From Amycolatopsis pretoriensis (GTDB lineage: Bacteria > Actinomycetota > Actinomycetes > Mycobacteriales > Pseudonocardiaceae): a stretch of DNA of 64,000 bases. Position 1 is the stretch's first letter; every line of letters begins with the position of its first letter. A program made the translations under genes and the position numbers. The notes beneath the pieces were generated by a model. It was given only the letters and a program-made list of their open reading frames with translations. It was not told where the DNA came from and made no database searches. This document shows, one piece after another, positions 23,475 through 31,184 of the stretch. The stretch is from assembly GCF_900107925.1 (NCBI RefSeq), contig NZ_FNUJ01000002.1, forward strand, positions 992,001 to 1,056,000, written 5' to 3'.

Positions 23475-24062
23475 GTGACCGGGGGCTACCTGAAGGGCCG
23501 GATCCGCCGCGAGGACATCATCACGGCGGCGGCCGCGGCGTACGGTGAGCTCGGCTACCACGGCTCGTCGCTGCGGGAGATCGCCAAGCGCGTCGGGATC
23601 TCGCACGCCGGCCTCCTGTACTACTTCCCGACCAAGGAGGCGCTGCTCGCGGCCGTGCTCGAACGGCGCGACAGCGAGGACTCCGAGCGCGAGCAGCTGA
23701 CCGTGCCACCCGGGCTCGAAGTGCTGCGCCACTTCGTCGCGCTCGCCGAGCACAACGTCCGCCACCCCGGGATCGTCGACCTCTACTCGCGGCTCGCCGC
23801 CGAAGCCGTCGCCGCGGACCACCCGGCGCACGAGTACTTCGTGCGCCACTACCGGGCCGCACGCGCCGGCGTGCACGAGTCGTTCGCGGTCCTCGCCGCC
23901 CGCGGCGAGCTGCGCGAGGGCGTCGACCCGGAGCTGGCCACGCTGACGTTCATCGCGCTCATGGACGGTCTGCAGGTGCAGTGGCTGACCGTCCCGGGCG
24001 ACGTCGACCTGGTCGGTTCGTTGCGCTTCTACCTGCAGAACCTGCTCACCGTCCCGATCTAG
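23475..24062 (+). CDS. TetR-family transcriptional regulator
   Basis: A 195-residue TetR regulator. The N-terminal helix-turn-helix is clear: IITAAAAAYGELGYHGSSLR, then EIAKRVGISHAGLLYYFPTK (about 28-47). The C-terminal ligand domain carries no recognisable motif. The start is GTG 23475; no better in-frame start lies upstream. It is divergent from DeoR and converges on the Gfo/Idh gene, sharing CTAG as stop (24059-24062). It probably controls the neighbouring sugar genes or the MFS operon. Confidence 0.9.
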   Translation: MTGGYLKGRIRREDIITAAAAAYGELGYHGSSLREIAKRVGISHAGLLYYFPTKEALLAAVLERRDSEDSEREQLTVPPGLEVLRHFVALAEHNVRHPGIVDLYSRLAAEAVAADHPAHEYFVRHYRAARAGVHESFAVLAARGELREGVDPELATLTFIALMDGLQVQWLTVPGDVDLVGSLRFYLQNLLTVPI

Positions 24063-25162
24063 AGGGTCTTCGCGTAGGGGTCCCAGCCCGCCGGCAGCGC
24101 GGGCGGGACGTCGACGGTGCTCGCCACCTCGACCGGCTGGCCGCGGGTCAGGGACTCGTCGATGGCCAGCATCGCGTCGAGCACGTGGTAGGCCACCTCG
24201 CCGGACGCGCGTTCCGGCACGCCCGCCCGGATCGCTCGCGCGAGTTCCAACGCCCCGGTGCCCCGAGATGCCGGATGTCCTTGTGGGACAAGCTCTTCCG
24301 GGTCGGGGTGGCCGAGCAGGTGGAGTTCCGTGGAGCCGTCGAAGCGGTTGGGGTCGGGCAGCACGGCGGTGCCGAGCGTGCCGGTCAGCTCGACGAACCC
24401 GGTGCGCTTCAGCGCCGAATCGAAGCTCAGCACGAGCTGGGCGGACCCGCCGGCCTCGAACTCGACGAGCGCGGTGACCGTCGTGGGCACCGTCACCGGG
24501 AACTCCGTGCCCGCCCGCGGCCCCGACCCGATGACCCGGGTGTCACGCGCCCGGCCGCCGGCGCCGGTGACGCGCCGGATCGGGCCGAGCAGCTGCACCA
24601 GCGTCGTCAGGTAGTACGGGCCCATGTCCAGCAGCGGCCCGCCGCCGGCCTGGAAGAGGAACTCCGGCGCCGGGTGCCAGCTCTCCGGCCCCGGCACCTG
24701 GAACAGGGCGAGCGCGGTCAGCGGGCGCCCGATCCGGCCCGCGTCGACGGCCTGGCGCGCGGTCTGCAGGCCCGCGCCGAGGACGGTGTCGGGCGCGCTC
24801 GCCACGCGCAGGTTCTTCTCCCGTGCGCGATCCAGCAGCTTGCGGCCGGTCTGGCGGTCCAGGGCGAGGGGCTTCTCGGCCCAGACGTGCTTGCCCGCTT
24901 CGAGCGCGGCTAGCCCGACGTCGACGTGCGAAGCCGGGATGGTCAGGTTGACGACGAGTTCGACCTCCGCGTCGTCGAGCAGCTCGGCGACCGTGCCCGA
25001 GCGCGGCACGTGGTACTCGGCCGCGCGGGCGGCCGCGCGCTCGACGTCGAGGTCGGCGATCCGCAGCACGCGGACGTCCGGGAAGCTCGTCAGGTTCTCG
25101 AGGTAGGTGCCGCTGATGACGCCGGCGCCGACGATCCCGACGCCGACCGGCCCGCCGGTCAC
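24059..25162 (-). CDS. Gfo/Idh/MocA-family NAD(P)-dependent oxidoreductase
   Basis: A 367-residue dehydrogenase. The N-terminal Rossmann fold has GVGIVGAGVISGTYLENL (about 6-23), the catalytic-region motif is HVWAEKPLALDRQTG (about 91-105, EKP) and the C-terminal domain includes GGGPLLDMGPYYLTTLVQLL with the Asp-x-x-Tyr pattern. Family members oxidise or reduce sugars and inositols. GTG 25162 overlaps the stop of the isomerase gene upstream by GTGA, so the two are coupled and presumably act on successive steps of a sugar or cyclitol pathway. Confidence 0.92.
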   Translation of the reverse strand: MTGGPVGVGIVGAGVISGTYLENLTSFPDVRVLRIADLDVERAAARAAEYHVPRSGTVAELLDDAEVELVVNLTIPASHVDVGLAALEAGKHVWAEKPLALDRQTGRKLLDRAREKNLRVASAPDTVLGAGLQTARQAVDAGRIGRPLTALALFQVPGPESWHPAPEFLFQAGGGPLLDMGPYYLTTLVQLLGPIRRVTGAGGRARDTRVIGSGPRAGTEFPVTVPTTVTALVEFEAGGSAQLVLSFDSALKRTGFVELTGTLGTAVLPDPNRFDGSTELHLLGHPDPEELVPQGHPASRGTGALELARAIRAGVPERASGEVAYHVLDAMLAIDESLTRGQPVEVASTVDVPPALPAGWDPYAKTL

Positions 25163-25887
25163 CGGTTGACCAGGAAGGCGTGGCTGGCGGCGATGGCCTC
25201 GAAGAGGTCGCCGTCGTAGGCGTCGAACTCGATCACGCGCAGCGCGGCCGGCGCGGCGGCGAGCACGTCGGCGATCGGCACCCGGCCCTGGCCGGCGGGC
25301 AGCTGGCCGGTGGCGTCGGTGGCGAGGCCGCCGTCCTTGACGTGGATCGCGCGGACGCGGTCGCCGAGCCGGCGCAGCAGCGCGGGCGCGTCCTCGCCGC
25401 CCGCGGTCGCCCAGTACGTGTCGACCTCCAGCGCGACCGCCGGGTCGAGCTGGTCGGCGAAGACTTCGAAGGCGCTACGGCCGTCGATCCGGGACTCCAG
25501 CTCCCACCAGTGGTTGTGGTAGCCGACCTGCACGCCGTGCTCGGCCGCGACCTTGGCGGCGGCGTTGAGCGCGTCCGCCGTGGCGGCGATGTCGGCCGGG
25601 TCCTGCCACTGCTCGGGCTTGACGAGCGGGTCGATGACCAGGCCGATGCCCAGCTCGGCCGCGGCGGCGAAGACGGCCGGCTGGTCGGCGCCGATCAGGC
25701 GAGCGTGCGCGGTGGGCGCGGTCAGGCCGTGCGCGGGCAGGCCGGCCCGCAGCGCGTCGGCGTTCTCGACGACGCCGTACGGCTCGACCCGGGTGAGGCC
25801 GAGCGCGGCGAGCTGCCGCAGGGTGCCGTCGGGATCGGCCGCGAAGGCGTCGCGGACCGAGTACAGCTGCACGGAAAGCTCGCTCAT
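25159..25887 (-). CDS. Sugar phosphate isomerase/epimerase (xylose isomerase-like TIM barrel)
   Basis: A 242-residue AP-endonuclease-2-type TIM barrel. The N-terminal strand is LSVQLYSVRDAFAADPDG; later strands carry GYHNHWWELES (about 135), LEVDTYWATAGG with a metal-ligand Asp (about 160) and AIHVKDGG with the His and Asp ligands (about 185). It should isomerise or epimerise a sugar or inositol derivative. ATG 25887 has GGAG at good spacing; GTG 25890 is the alternative. It is the first gene of a two-gene operon with the Gfo/Idh dehydrogenase. Confidence 0.9.
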   Translation of the reverse strand: MSELSVQLYSVRDAFAADPDGTLRQLAALGLTRVEPYGVVENADALRAGLPAHGLTAPTAHARLIGADQPAVFAAAAELGIGLVIDPLVKPEQWQDPADIAATADALNAAAKVAAEHGVQVGYHNHWWELESRIDGRSAFEVFADQLDPAVALEVDTYWATAGGEDAPALLRRLGDRVRAIHVKDGGLATDATGQLPAGQGRVPIADVLAAAPAALRVIEFDAYDGDLFEAIAASHAFLVNR

Positions 25888-25930
25888 CACCGGCTCCTGG
25901 AGGTCACGGGGGTTCGCTGAATTTCTACCA

Positions 25931-25952
25931 CCTGGTCAAAATTGACACCAGG
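25931..25952. promoter_or_regulatory. Operator-like dyad upstream of the isomerase-dehydrogenase operon
   Basis: CCTGGT (25931-25936) and ACCAGG (25947-25952) are perfect arms, and the interior GTCAA-AA-TTGAC (25935-25946) is a second, slightly offset dyad. The site is AT-rich compared with its surroundings and lies 44 bp upstream of ATG 25887 on the minus strand, a normal operator position. Confidence 0.55.
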
Positions 25953-26087
25953 GATTTCGCCGCCGGTCCACCGGACGGCCGCACCGGCGTGCCCGGCATC
26001 ACCGCCCGTCGTGTTTTGGCTTGCGCCGGTTGGGGCAGTAACGCCTTGAACGGGGATCAGGCCGATCCGATCCGGGAGGTGCCGCGA

Positions 26088-26282
26088 GTGGACAGGGCAG
26101 GGGACGAAGTGGACACGGGGGCCGTCGGCCACCCGGCGTCCCGTCGCGACCTGACGGAACTGTCCGAGGCCGCGCGGGACCTCGACCGGCGGATCGAGCA
26201 GCACCTCGGCCGGCTGCGTCGCGAACGCGCCCAGCGCGCCCGCGACGACATCCCTGACCAGCGGCTTCGCCCGAGCGGCTGA
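26088..26282 (+). CDS. Small charged helical protein of unknown function (64 aa)
   Basis: A short frame from GTG 26088, preceded by GGGAGG at 8 nt, to TGA 26280-26282. The product is very rich in Arg, Asp and Glu. Residues 18-50, beginning RRDLTELSEAARDLDRRIEQ, form one long amphipathic helix, possibly a coiled coil. No membrane segment or signal peptide is present. It lies just ahead of the DUF574 methyltransferase gene. No function can be assigned. Confidence 0.5.
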   Translation: MDRAGDEVDTGAVGHPASRRDLTELSEAARDLDRRIEQHLGRLRRERAQRARDDIPDQRLRPSG

Positions 26283-26352
26283 CCTCGCGTTCACCGCGCG
26301 GACGCGAACTACTACGCTGGGTGGCCCCACGCCGAAGTCCTGCGAGGTCGCC

Positions 26353-27198
26353 ATGTCCGAGACGCTGTCCCCGAGCCAGAAGCCGGTGGGAGTCGACCCC
26401 GACCGGCCGAGCATCGCGCGGATCTACGACGGCTTCCTCGGTGGCAACAACTTCTACGAGGTCGACCGCGTGGTCATGGAGAAGATCCGCGCCGCGGTCC
26501 CGGAAGCGGTCGACATCGCCCGCGGAAACCGCGGGTTCCACAACCGCGCGCTGCGGATGCTGGCAAGCCAGACCAAGATCCGGCAGTACCTCGACTGCGG
26601 GTCCGGCCTGCCGACGGCGGAGAACACGCACCAGATCGTCCAGCGCATCGACAAGGACCACACCGTCGTCTACGTCGACAACGACCCGGTGGTCCTCGCG
26701 CACGGCCGCGCGCTGCTCGTCGAGAACGACTTCACGCACATGGTCGAGGCGGATATCTTCAAGCCCGAAGCGGTGCTCGGCCACGACGAGGTGCGCTCAC
26801 ACATCGACTTCTCGGAGCCGGTCGCGCTGCTGCACGTCGGCACGATGCACCACTTCGAGGGCGACGGCGCGGTCGACGTCATGCGCGAGTACATCGACGC
26901 GCTCGCCCCGGGTTCGTACGTGGTGCTCTCGCACTTCTTCGACCCCGAGGTGGCGGACCTGACCGCGATCGCGAAGCGGATCGAGCAGATCCTGGTGCAG
27001 GGGCCGCTGGGCGCCGGCCGGTTCCGCACCCGCGTGGAGATCGAAGCCATGCTGCCCGGCCTGGAGTTCCTCCCGCCGAACGCGACGTCCGGCCCCGGCC
27101 TGGCGGTGTGCGACGAGTGGTGGCCGGACGGCCCCCGGCTCACGCCGCTGTCGGGTTCGGCGAAGTGCGTGGCCGGGATCGTCGGGGTCAAGCGCTAA
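26353..27198 (+). CDS. SAM-dependent methyltransferase, DUF574 (Methyltransf_19) family
   Basis: A 281-residue protein of the actinobacterial DUF574 S-adenosylmethionine methyltransferase family. The N-terminus has the hallmark PSIARIYDGFLGGNNFYEVD (about 19-38). The SAM-binding strand is QYLDCGSGLPTAENTHQIV (about 78-96), followed by VVYVDNDPVVLAHGRALL. Members are abundant in streptomycetes and pseudonocardiae; their targets are largely unknown. It converges on the GH127 gene with a 4-bp overlap (CTAA at 27195-27198). Confidence 0.92.
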   Translation: MSETLSPSQKPVGVDPDRPSIARIYDGFLGGNNFYEVDRVVMEKIRAAVPEAVDIARGNRGFHNRALRMLASQTKIRQYLDCGSGLPTAENTHQIVQRIDKDHTVVYVDNDPVVLAHGRALLVENDFTHMVEADIFKPEAVLGHDEVRSHIDFSEPVALLHVGTMHHFEGDGAVDVMREYIDALAPGSYVVLSHFFDPEVADLTAIAKRIEQILVQGPLGAGRFRTRVEIEAMLPGLEFLPPNATSGPGLAVCDEWWPDGPRLTPLSGSAKCVAGIVGVKR

Positions 27199-30023
27199 CG
27201 CAACCGCCAGAGGTGGTCGGCGGTCCCGGTGTCGCCGAACTGCACCACCTGGGCACTGTCCGCGGTGGACATCCGATCCACGCCCAGGACCTTGCCGGAG
27301 TTGCGGTTCTTCAGCCGCCACCAGCCGTCGCCGTTGTCGGCCGGGCGCCAGAGGTGGTCCGCGGACCCGTTGTCGGTGAACTGGACGACTTTCGCGCTGT
27401 CCGCAGTGGACATCCCGTCGACGCCGAGCACCTTGCCCGAATGGACGTTGCGGATGAGGAACCAGCCGTCGGCGGCGGCTTCGAACGTCCACAGGTGGTC
27501 GTCGGTGCCGTTGTCGGCGAACTGCACGACCCGCGCACTGTCCGCTGTGGACATCTGATCCACCCCGAGAACCTTGCCGGAGTTGCGGTTCTCGACCCTG
27601 AGGCGGCCGTCCGGGACGAGCCGCCACACGTGGTCGGCCGAGCCGTTGTCGCCGAACTGGACGACCTGGGCACTGTCCGCGGTGGACATCCCGTCGATGC
27701 CCAGGACCTTGCCGGAGTTGCGGTTCTTCAGCCGCCACCAGCCGTCGCCGTTGTCGACCAGCTGCCAGAGGTGGTCCGCGGTGCCGTTGTCCGTGAACTG
27801 CACGACCTTCGCACTGTCCGCGGTGGACATCTGATCGACGCCGAGCACCTTGCCCGAGTGGTGGTTGCGGACGCGGTACCAGCCGTCGCCGTTTGCCACG
27901 AGGTGCCAGACGTGGTCGTCGGTGCCGTTGTCCGCGAATTGCACCACTCTCGCACTGTCCACAGTGGACATCTGATCGACACCGAGCACCTTGCCGGAGT
28001 TGCGGTTCACGATCCGGAAGCCCGCTCCCCCGCCACCCGGTGACCACGGGTGACCGTTCGGGTCGGCCGTCGGGAACGACGTGACGCGCAGCCGCGCGGC
28101 ACCCATCGGGATCAGCGTGACCGTCTCGACCGCCGCGGTGCTGAGCGCCGGGGACGCCTGCAGCGGCGTGACGACGTGCTGGTCGTCGGCGGTCCACTCG
28201 GCGATCTTCCGCGCGGTGGCGGTGATCTTGACCGGCGCGGTGTCGGGCGTGAACGGGTTGGCGGGCAGCGCGCCGCTCGCCGGCGAGAACGTCAGCGCGG
28301 CGCCGACGGTGAGGCCGTAGTTCCACGGCGTCGTCGCGTGCACGGCGTACTGCGGGAACTGCGCGGTCCCGCCGAGGCTTTGGTAGCTCTCGCCGATCTT
28401 CAGCGAGTACGTCAGCGGGCCGTGGTCGACCGTGACGGAGTCGTGGTTCGCCGCCCACGTCCGAGTGGTGGTGCGCTGGGGCAGGGTGAGCGTGACGACA
28501 TCACCGTTCACCCAGGTCCGGTCGACCTTGACGAACGCCGGCCCGGCCGCCGCGGCGACCGGCGCGCCCGCGACGACCAGCCGCGGCGCCGCGCACCACG
28601 CGGGAATCCGGACGTACAGCGGGAAAGCGAGGCTCTTCGGCGTCCGGACGGTGAAGGTGATCTGTTCGGAGAACGGGTAGGTGGTGTCCTCGGCGATGGT
28701 CACGGAGGTGCCGTCGCCGACCTTCGCCGTCACGCTACTGGCGGAGTACATCGCGGCGGCGAGGCCGTTGTCCGGGGTGGCGAGCCAGAGTTCTTCGGTG
28801 AAGTACGGCCAGCCCATGCCGTAGTTGTGCGGGCAGCAGCGGTACTGGTCGACGCCGGGCAGGTAGGCCTGCATGGCGAAGCCGTTCTGGAACTGGCCTT
28901 CGCTCTTGGGGACGTCGTCGAGGTCGACGCTGTTCGCGCTGGTGATGTAGTGGACCGCGCGCCCGGCGGGGTCGAGCGAGGCGGGCAGGGAGTTGAAGGC
29001 GAGGTCCTCACAGCGGTCGGCCCAGACGGGGTCGCCGGTGAGGCGGGTGAGCAGCTGGTGGCTCGCCATGAACTCGACGATCCCGCAGGTTTCGAAGCCC
29101 TGCCGCGGATCGCCGAAGCCGGGCCGGGCGTTCTCGTCGCCGGCGAAGCCACCACCGGCGAATTGGCCGTACGTCGCCATGACCGTGGCGTAGTCCTGGT
29201 AAGTGGCCTGGGTAAGACTCGCGTTGCCGGACCGCAGCGCGTATTGGGCGGGTTCGCGGAAGCCCTGGGCGATGTTGACGTTGTGCAGGCTCGGGAGGTT
29301 GTTCACCCAGTTCGCGCCGTAGGCGTGGATCTTGTCGGCGAGGTCGAGCAGGAAGGTGTCGCCGGTGCGGTTGAAGAGCCAGAAGACGCTGTCGAGGCCG
29401 TCACCCCAGCGGACGGACACCCAGCTGGAGTCGAAGGCGCTCTTGCCCTGGGCGTTCATGTAGCGGAGGAACCGGGTGAGGAACGGGACGACGCGGGTGT
29501 CGCCGGTGTACTCCTGCCAGGAGCGCAGGGCTTGCAGCAGCGGGAGGTAGGGCCAGAAGTCGGGGCCGTTGTTGAGCGCGGTGCGCAGGGCGGAGGGCCC
29601 GAAGAAGCCGTCGGACTGCTGCGTCGCGAGGACGGCGTCGATCCACTTCTGGGCGGTGGCTTTGGCGGTGGCGTCGCCGGTGACGGCGGCGAGGTCGACG
29701 TAGCCGCGCAGCCAGTAGGGCACTTCTTCCCAGCCGGGGCGGTCGGGGTGGACCCAGCCGCTGGTGGCGAAGTCGAGGAAGTGCGAGGTTTCGGCGTAGT
29801 GGCCGCAGAGGCCGTCGAGCTGCAGTTTCAGCTGGCCGGCGAGCCAGCCTTTCGCGGTGACGGCGCCGGGCGGAAGTTTGAGGAACGCGGTCGGCTTGAG
29901 CGGCGCGGCGTTGGGGGTGTAGAGCCCGCCTTGCGCGGCGGCGGCCGCTTTGGGGACGTTCGCCCCGGTCAGCAGGGTGGCGGCGACGGCTCCGGTGACG
30001 AACTGCCTGCGGTTCAGCGACAC
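27195..30023 (-). CDS. Secreted GH127-like (DUF1680) glycosidase with six ricin-type lectin repeats
   Basis: A 942-residue Tat-exported enzyme. The signal peptide carries a twin arginine in LNRRQFVTGAVAATLL and ends about residue 30. The catalytic region (about 45-600) is the beta-L-arabinofuranosidase fold of GH127: the ETC of RQGFETCGIVEFM and the adjacent Cys pair in YRCCPHNYG supply the Glu-Cys-Cys-Cys zinc site, one Cys being the nucleophile of HypBA1-type enzymes. Residues 668-942 are six repeats of 42-47 residues with the core SGKVLGVD..STADSA..VVQF, giving two beta-trefoil lectin modules that probably bind plant polysaccharide. Transcription is likely controlled through the palindromes at 30043-30089. 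Confidence 0.93.
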   Translation of the reverse strand: MSLNRRQFVTGAVAATLLTGANVPKAAAAAQGGLYTPNAAPLKPTAFLKLPPGAVTAKGWLAGQLKLQLDGLCGHYAETSHFLDFATSGWVHPDRPGWEEVPYWLRGYVDLAAVTGDATAKATAQKWIDAVLATQQSDGFFGPSALRTALNNGPDFWPYLPLLQALRSWQEYTGDTRVVPFLTRFLRYMNAQGKSAFDSSWVSVRWGDGLDSVFWLFNRTGDTFLLDLADKIHAYGANWVNNLPSLHNVNIAQGFREPAQYALRSGNASLTQATYQDYATVMATYGQFAGGGFAGDENARPGFGDPRQGFETCGIVEFMASHQLLTRLTGDPVWADRCEDLAFNSLPASLDPAGRAVHYITSANSVDLDDVPKSEGQFQNGFAMQAYLPGVDQYRCCPHNYGMGWPYFTEELWLATPDNGLAAAMYSASSVTAKVGDGTSVTIAEDTTYPFSEQITFTVRTPKSLAFPLYVRIPAWCAAPRLVVAGAPVAAAAGPAFVKVDRTWVNGDVVTLTLPQRTTTRTWAANHDSVTVDHGPLTYSLKIGESYQSLGGTAQFPQYAVHATTPWNYGLTVGAALTFSPASGALPANPFTPDTAPVKITATARKIAEWTADDQHVVTPLQASPALSTAAVETVTLIPMGAARLRVTSFPTADPNGHPWSPGGGGAGFRIVNRNSGKVLGVDQMSTVDSARVVQFADNGTDDHVWHLVANGDGWYRVRNHHSGKVLGVDQMSTADSAKVVQFTDNGTADHLWQLVDNGDGWWRLKNRNSGKVLGIDGMSTADSAQVVQFGDNGSADHVWRLVPDGRLRVENRNSGKVLGVDQMSTADSARVVQFADNGTDDHLWTFEAAADGWFLIRNVHSGKVLGVDGMSTADSAKVVQFTDNGSADHLWRPADNGDGWWRLKNRNSGKVLGVDRMSTADSAQVVQFGDTGTADHLWRLR
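27198..28022 (-). repeat. Six tandem coding repeats (about 141 bp each) for ricin-type lectin units
   Basis: The 3' part of the GH127 gene is six tandem repeats of 42-47 codons. Units 1 and 4 match best, as do 2 and 5, and 3 and 6 (unit-specific endings SARVVQFAD, SAKVVQFTD and SAQVVQFGD). The array is therefore a duplicated three-unit trefoil, not six independent duplications. Confidence 0.9.
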
Positions 30024-30042
30024 GGTTGGGCCTCCGCTCGGC

Positions 30043-30089
30043 TTTACAACGTTGTAAAAGTAGGTTTACCGGGTTGATACAACGTTGTA
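30043..30089. promoter_or_regulatory. Twin LacI-type operator palindromes upstream of the GH127 gene
   Basis: TTTACAACGTTGTAAA (30043-30058) is a perfect 16-bp palindrome, and TACAACGTTGTA (30078-30089) repeats its 12-bp core. The centres are 33 bp apart, about three helical turns. The first site ends 20 bp upstream of the GH127 start. Odd-centred CG palindromes of this type are typical of LacI-family repressors; no LacI gene is in the window. Confidence 0.75.
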
Positions 30090-30116
30090 AATCCGCCATT
30101 CGCCGGTGGTCGCCCA

Positions 30117-30201
30117 GCGCCCCAATGTGGCCTTGGTTGCGTCAGACGCACCCAATGTGGCCTTCGGTGCGTCTGACGCACCGAAGGCCACATTGGGGCG
30201 C
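30117..30201. repeat. Long palindromic intergenic repeat (two direct half-units plus one inverted)
   Basis: The 23-base string at 30151-30173, starting CCCAATGTGGCC, is followed after one base by its exact reverse complement (30175-30197). A second left half, GCGCCCCAATGTGGCCTT (30117-30134), can pair with 30184-30201 over 18 bp instead. The first half also contains its own small dyad TGCGTC-A-GACGCA. The element sits between the ABC permease stop and the GH127 promoter, where it could end transcription, but it has no T-tract and looks like a dispersed repeat. Confidence 0.8.
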
Positions 30202-30206
30202 TTGGG

Positions 30207-31184
30207 TCAGGCGATCGTGCGCAGGCGGCGGAGCGCGAAGTACACCAGTGCCGCCGTCAGCGCGACGAAGATCCCCGTCTCGATCCCCTGGAACGTCCAG
30301 AACCGGTCCCCCGGCTGGTACTCCATCCAGTTGTACGCCCCCGGCCCCGCCGCGCCGCCACCCGCCCCGCAGCCCTCCGGTGGGCACGGGCCGATCCGGG
30401 CGTCCGGGAGCACCATCTCGCCCGCCGCGTTGCGGACTCCCTCGGACAGCACCCAGTCACCCGACGCCGGGTTCGGGGTCTGCGTGCCCGACGGCGGGAA
30501 CGACAACGTCGACGCCGGCAGGTACCGGGGCCGGGCCAGGACCTCGATCGCCACCCGGACCGCCGCGAAACCGACCAGGGCGATCCCCATCGCCGGCAGC
30601 ACCTTGCGCCAGTACGTTCCCGCGAAGATCCCCAGCGCCAGCGCGAACAGCGTGTACGCGATCGGTACCACGCCCTGGACGTCGAACGAAAAGTACGTCA
30701 TCCGCCCGGCCGAAGCCGACACCAGCGGCTGGAACCACCACGACACGCCCAGCGCGTACCCGACCGACAGCACCACCGTGATCGCGCCGACCAGGCCGAA
30801 CTTCACCGCCGCCCAGTGCAACCGGCTGACGCCCTGTGTCCACACAAGACGGTGGGTGCCCTGCTCGAACTCGCGGGAGACCAGCGGCGCGCCGAAGAAC
30901 ACGCCGACCAGGACCGGCAGCACCACGAACAGGACCGCGACGAACACCATCCCGCTGAACTGCTGCTGGAACTGGTGCCCCAGGCTCTCGCACCGGGATG
31001 ACGCCTCGGTCTGCGTGATCATCGACGCGCTGCCGAGCGCGGCCCGGCACGCCGGCAGGCCCAGGCTGTCGTACTTCGCGTGCATCGCCAGGCCCGTCGG
31101 GACCATGATCGCGGCCAGCGCGACGAGTGCGCCGAGGGTGAACAGCGCCTGCCTGCGGTGCTGGCGCCAGGTCAGCCAGATCAT
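30207..31184 (-). CDS. ABC transporter permease (ABC-2-like)
   Basis: A 325-residue membrane protein with about six helices. It starts with MIWLTWRQHRRQALFTLGAL, the usual first helix of actinobacterial ABC-2-type permeases that accompany YtrA regulators. An extracellular loop follows, with Cys residues in LPACRAALG and SSRCESLG. The helix pair at GVFFGAPLVSREFEQGTHRL (about 110-130) contains the conserved EFE-GT motif of this family. It is coupled by ATGA to the ATPase gene. It probably forms an exporter for an antimicrobial or cell-envelope compound; the substrate is not evident. Confidence 0.9.
   Translation of the reverse strand: MIWLTWRQHRRQALFTLGALVALAAIMVPTGLAMHAKYDSLGLPACRAALGSASMITQTEASSRCESLGHQFQQQFSGMVFVAVLFVVLPVLVGVFFGAPLVSREFEQGTHRLVWTQGVSRLHWAAVKFGLVGAITVVLSVGYALGVSWWFQPLVSASAGRMTYFSFDVQGVVPIAYTLFALALGIFAGTYWRKVLPAMGIALVGFAAVRVAIEVLARPRYLPASTLSFPPSGTQTPNPASGDWVLSEGVRNAAGEMVLPDARIGPCPPEGCGAGGGAAGPGAYNWMEYQPGDRFWTFQGIETGIFVALTAALVYFALRRLRTIA

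Noticed and set aside
28050..30077. A 675-codon plus-strand frame opposite the GH127 gene
   Set aside because: Low-complexity Gly/Arg/Val-rich shadow frame without ribosome-binding site or domains; the minus strand has a Tat signal and catalytic residues.
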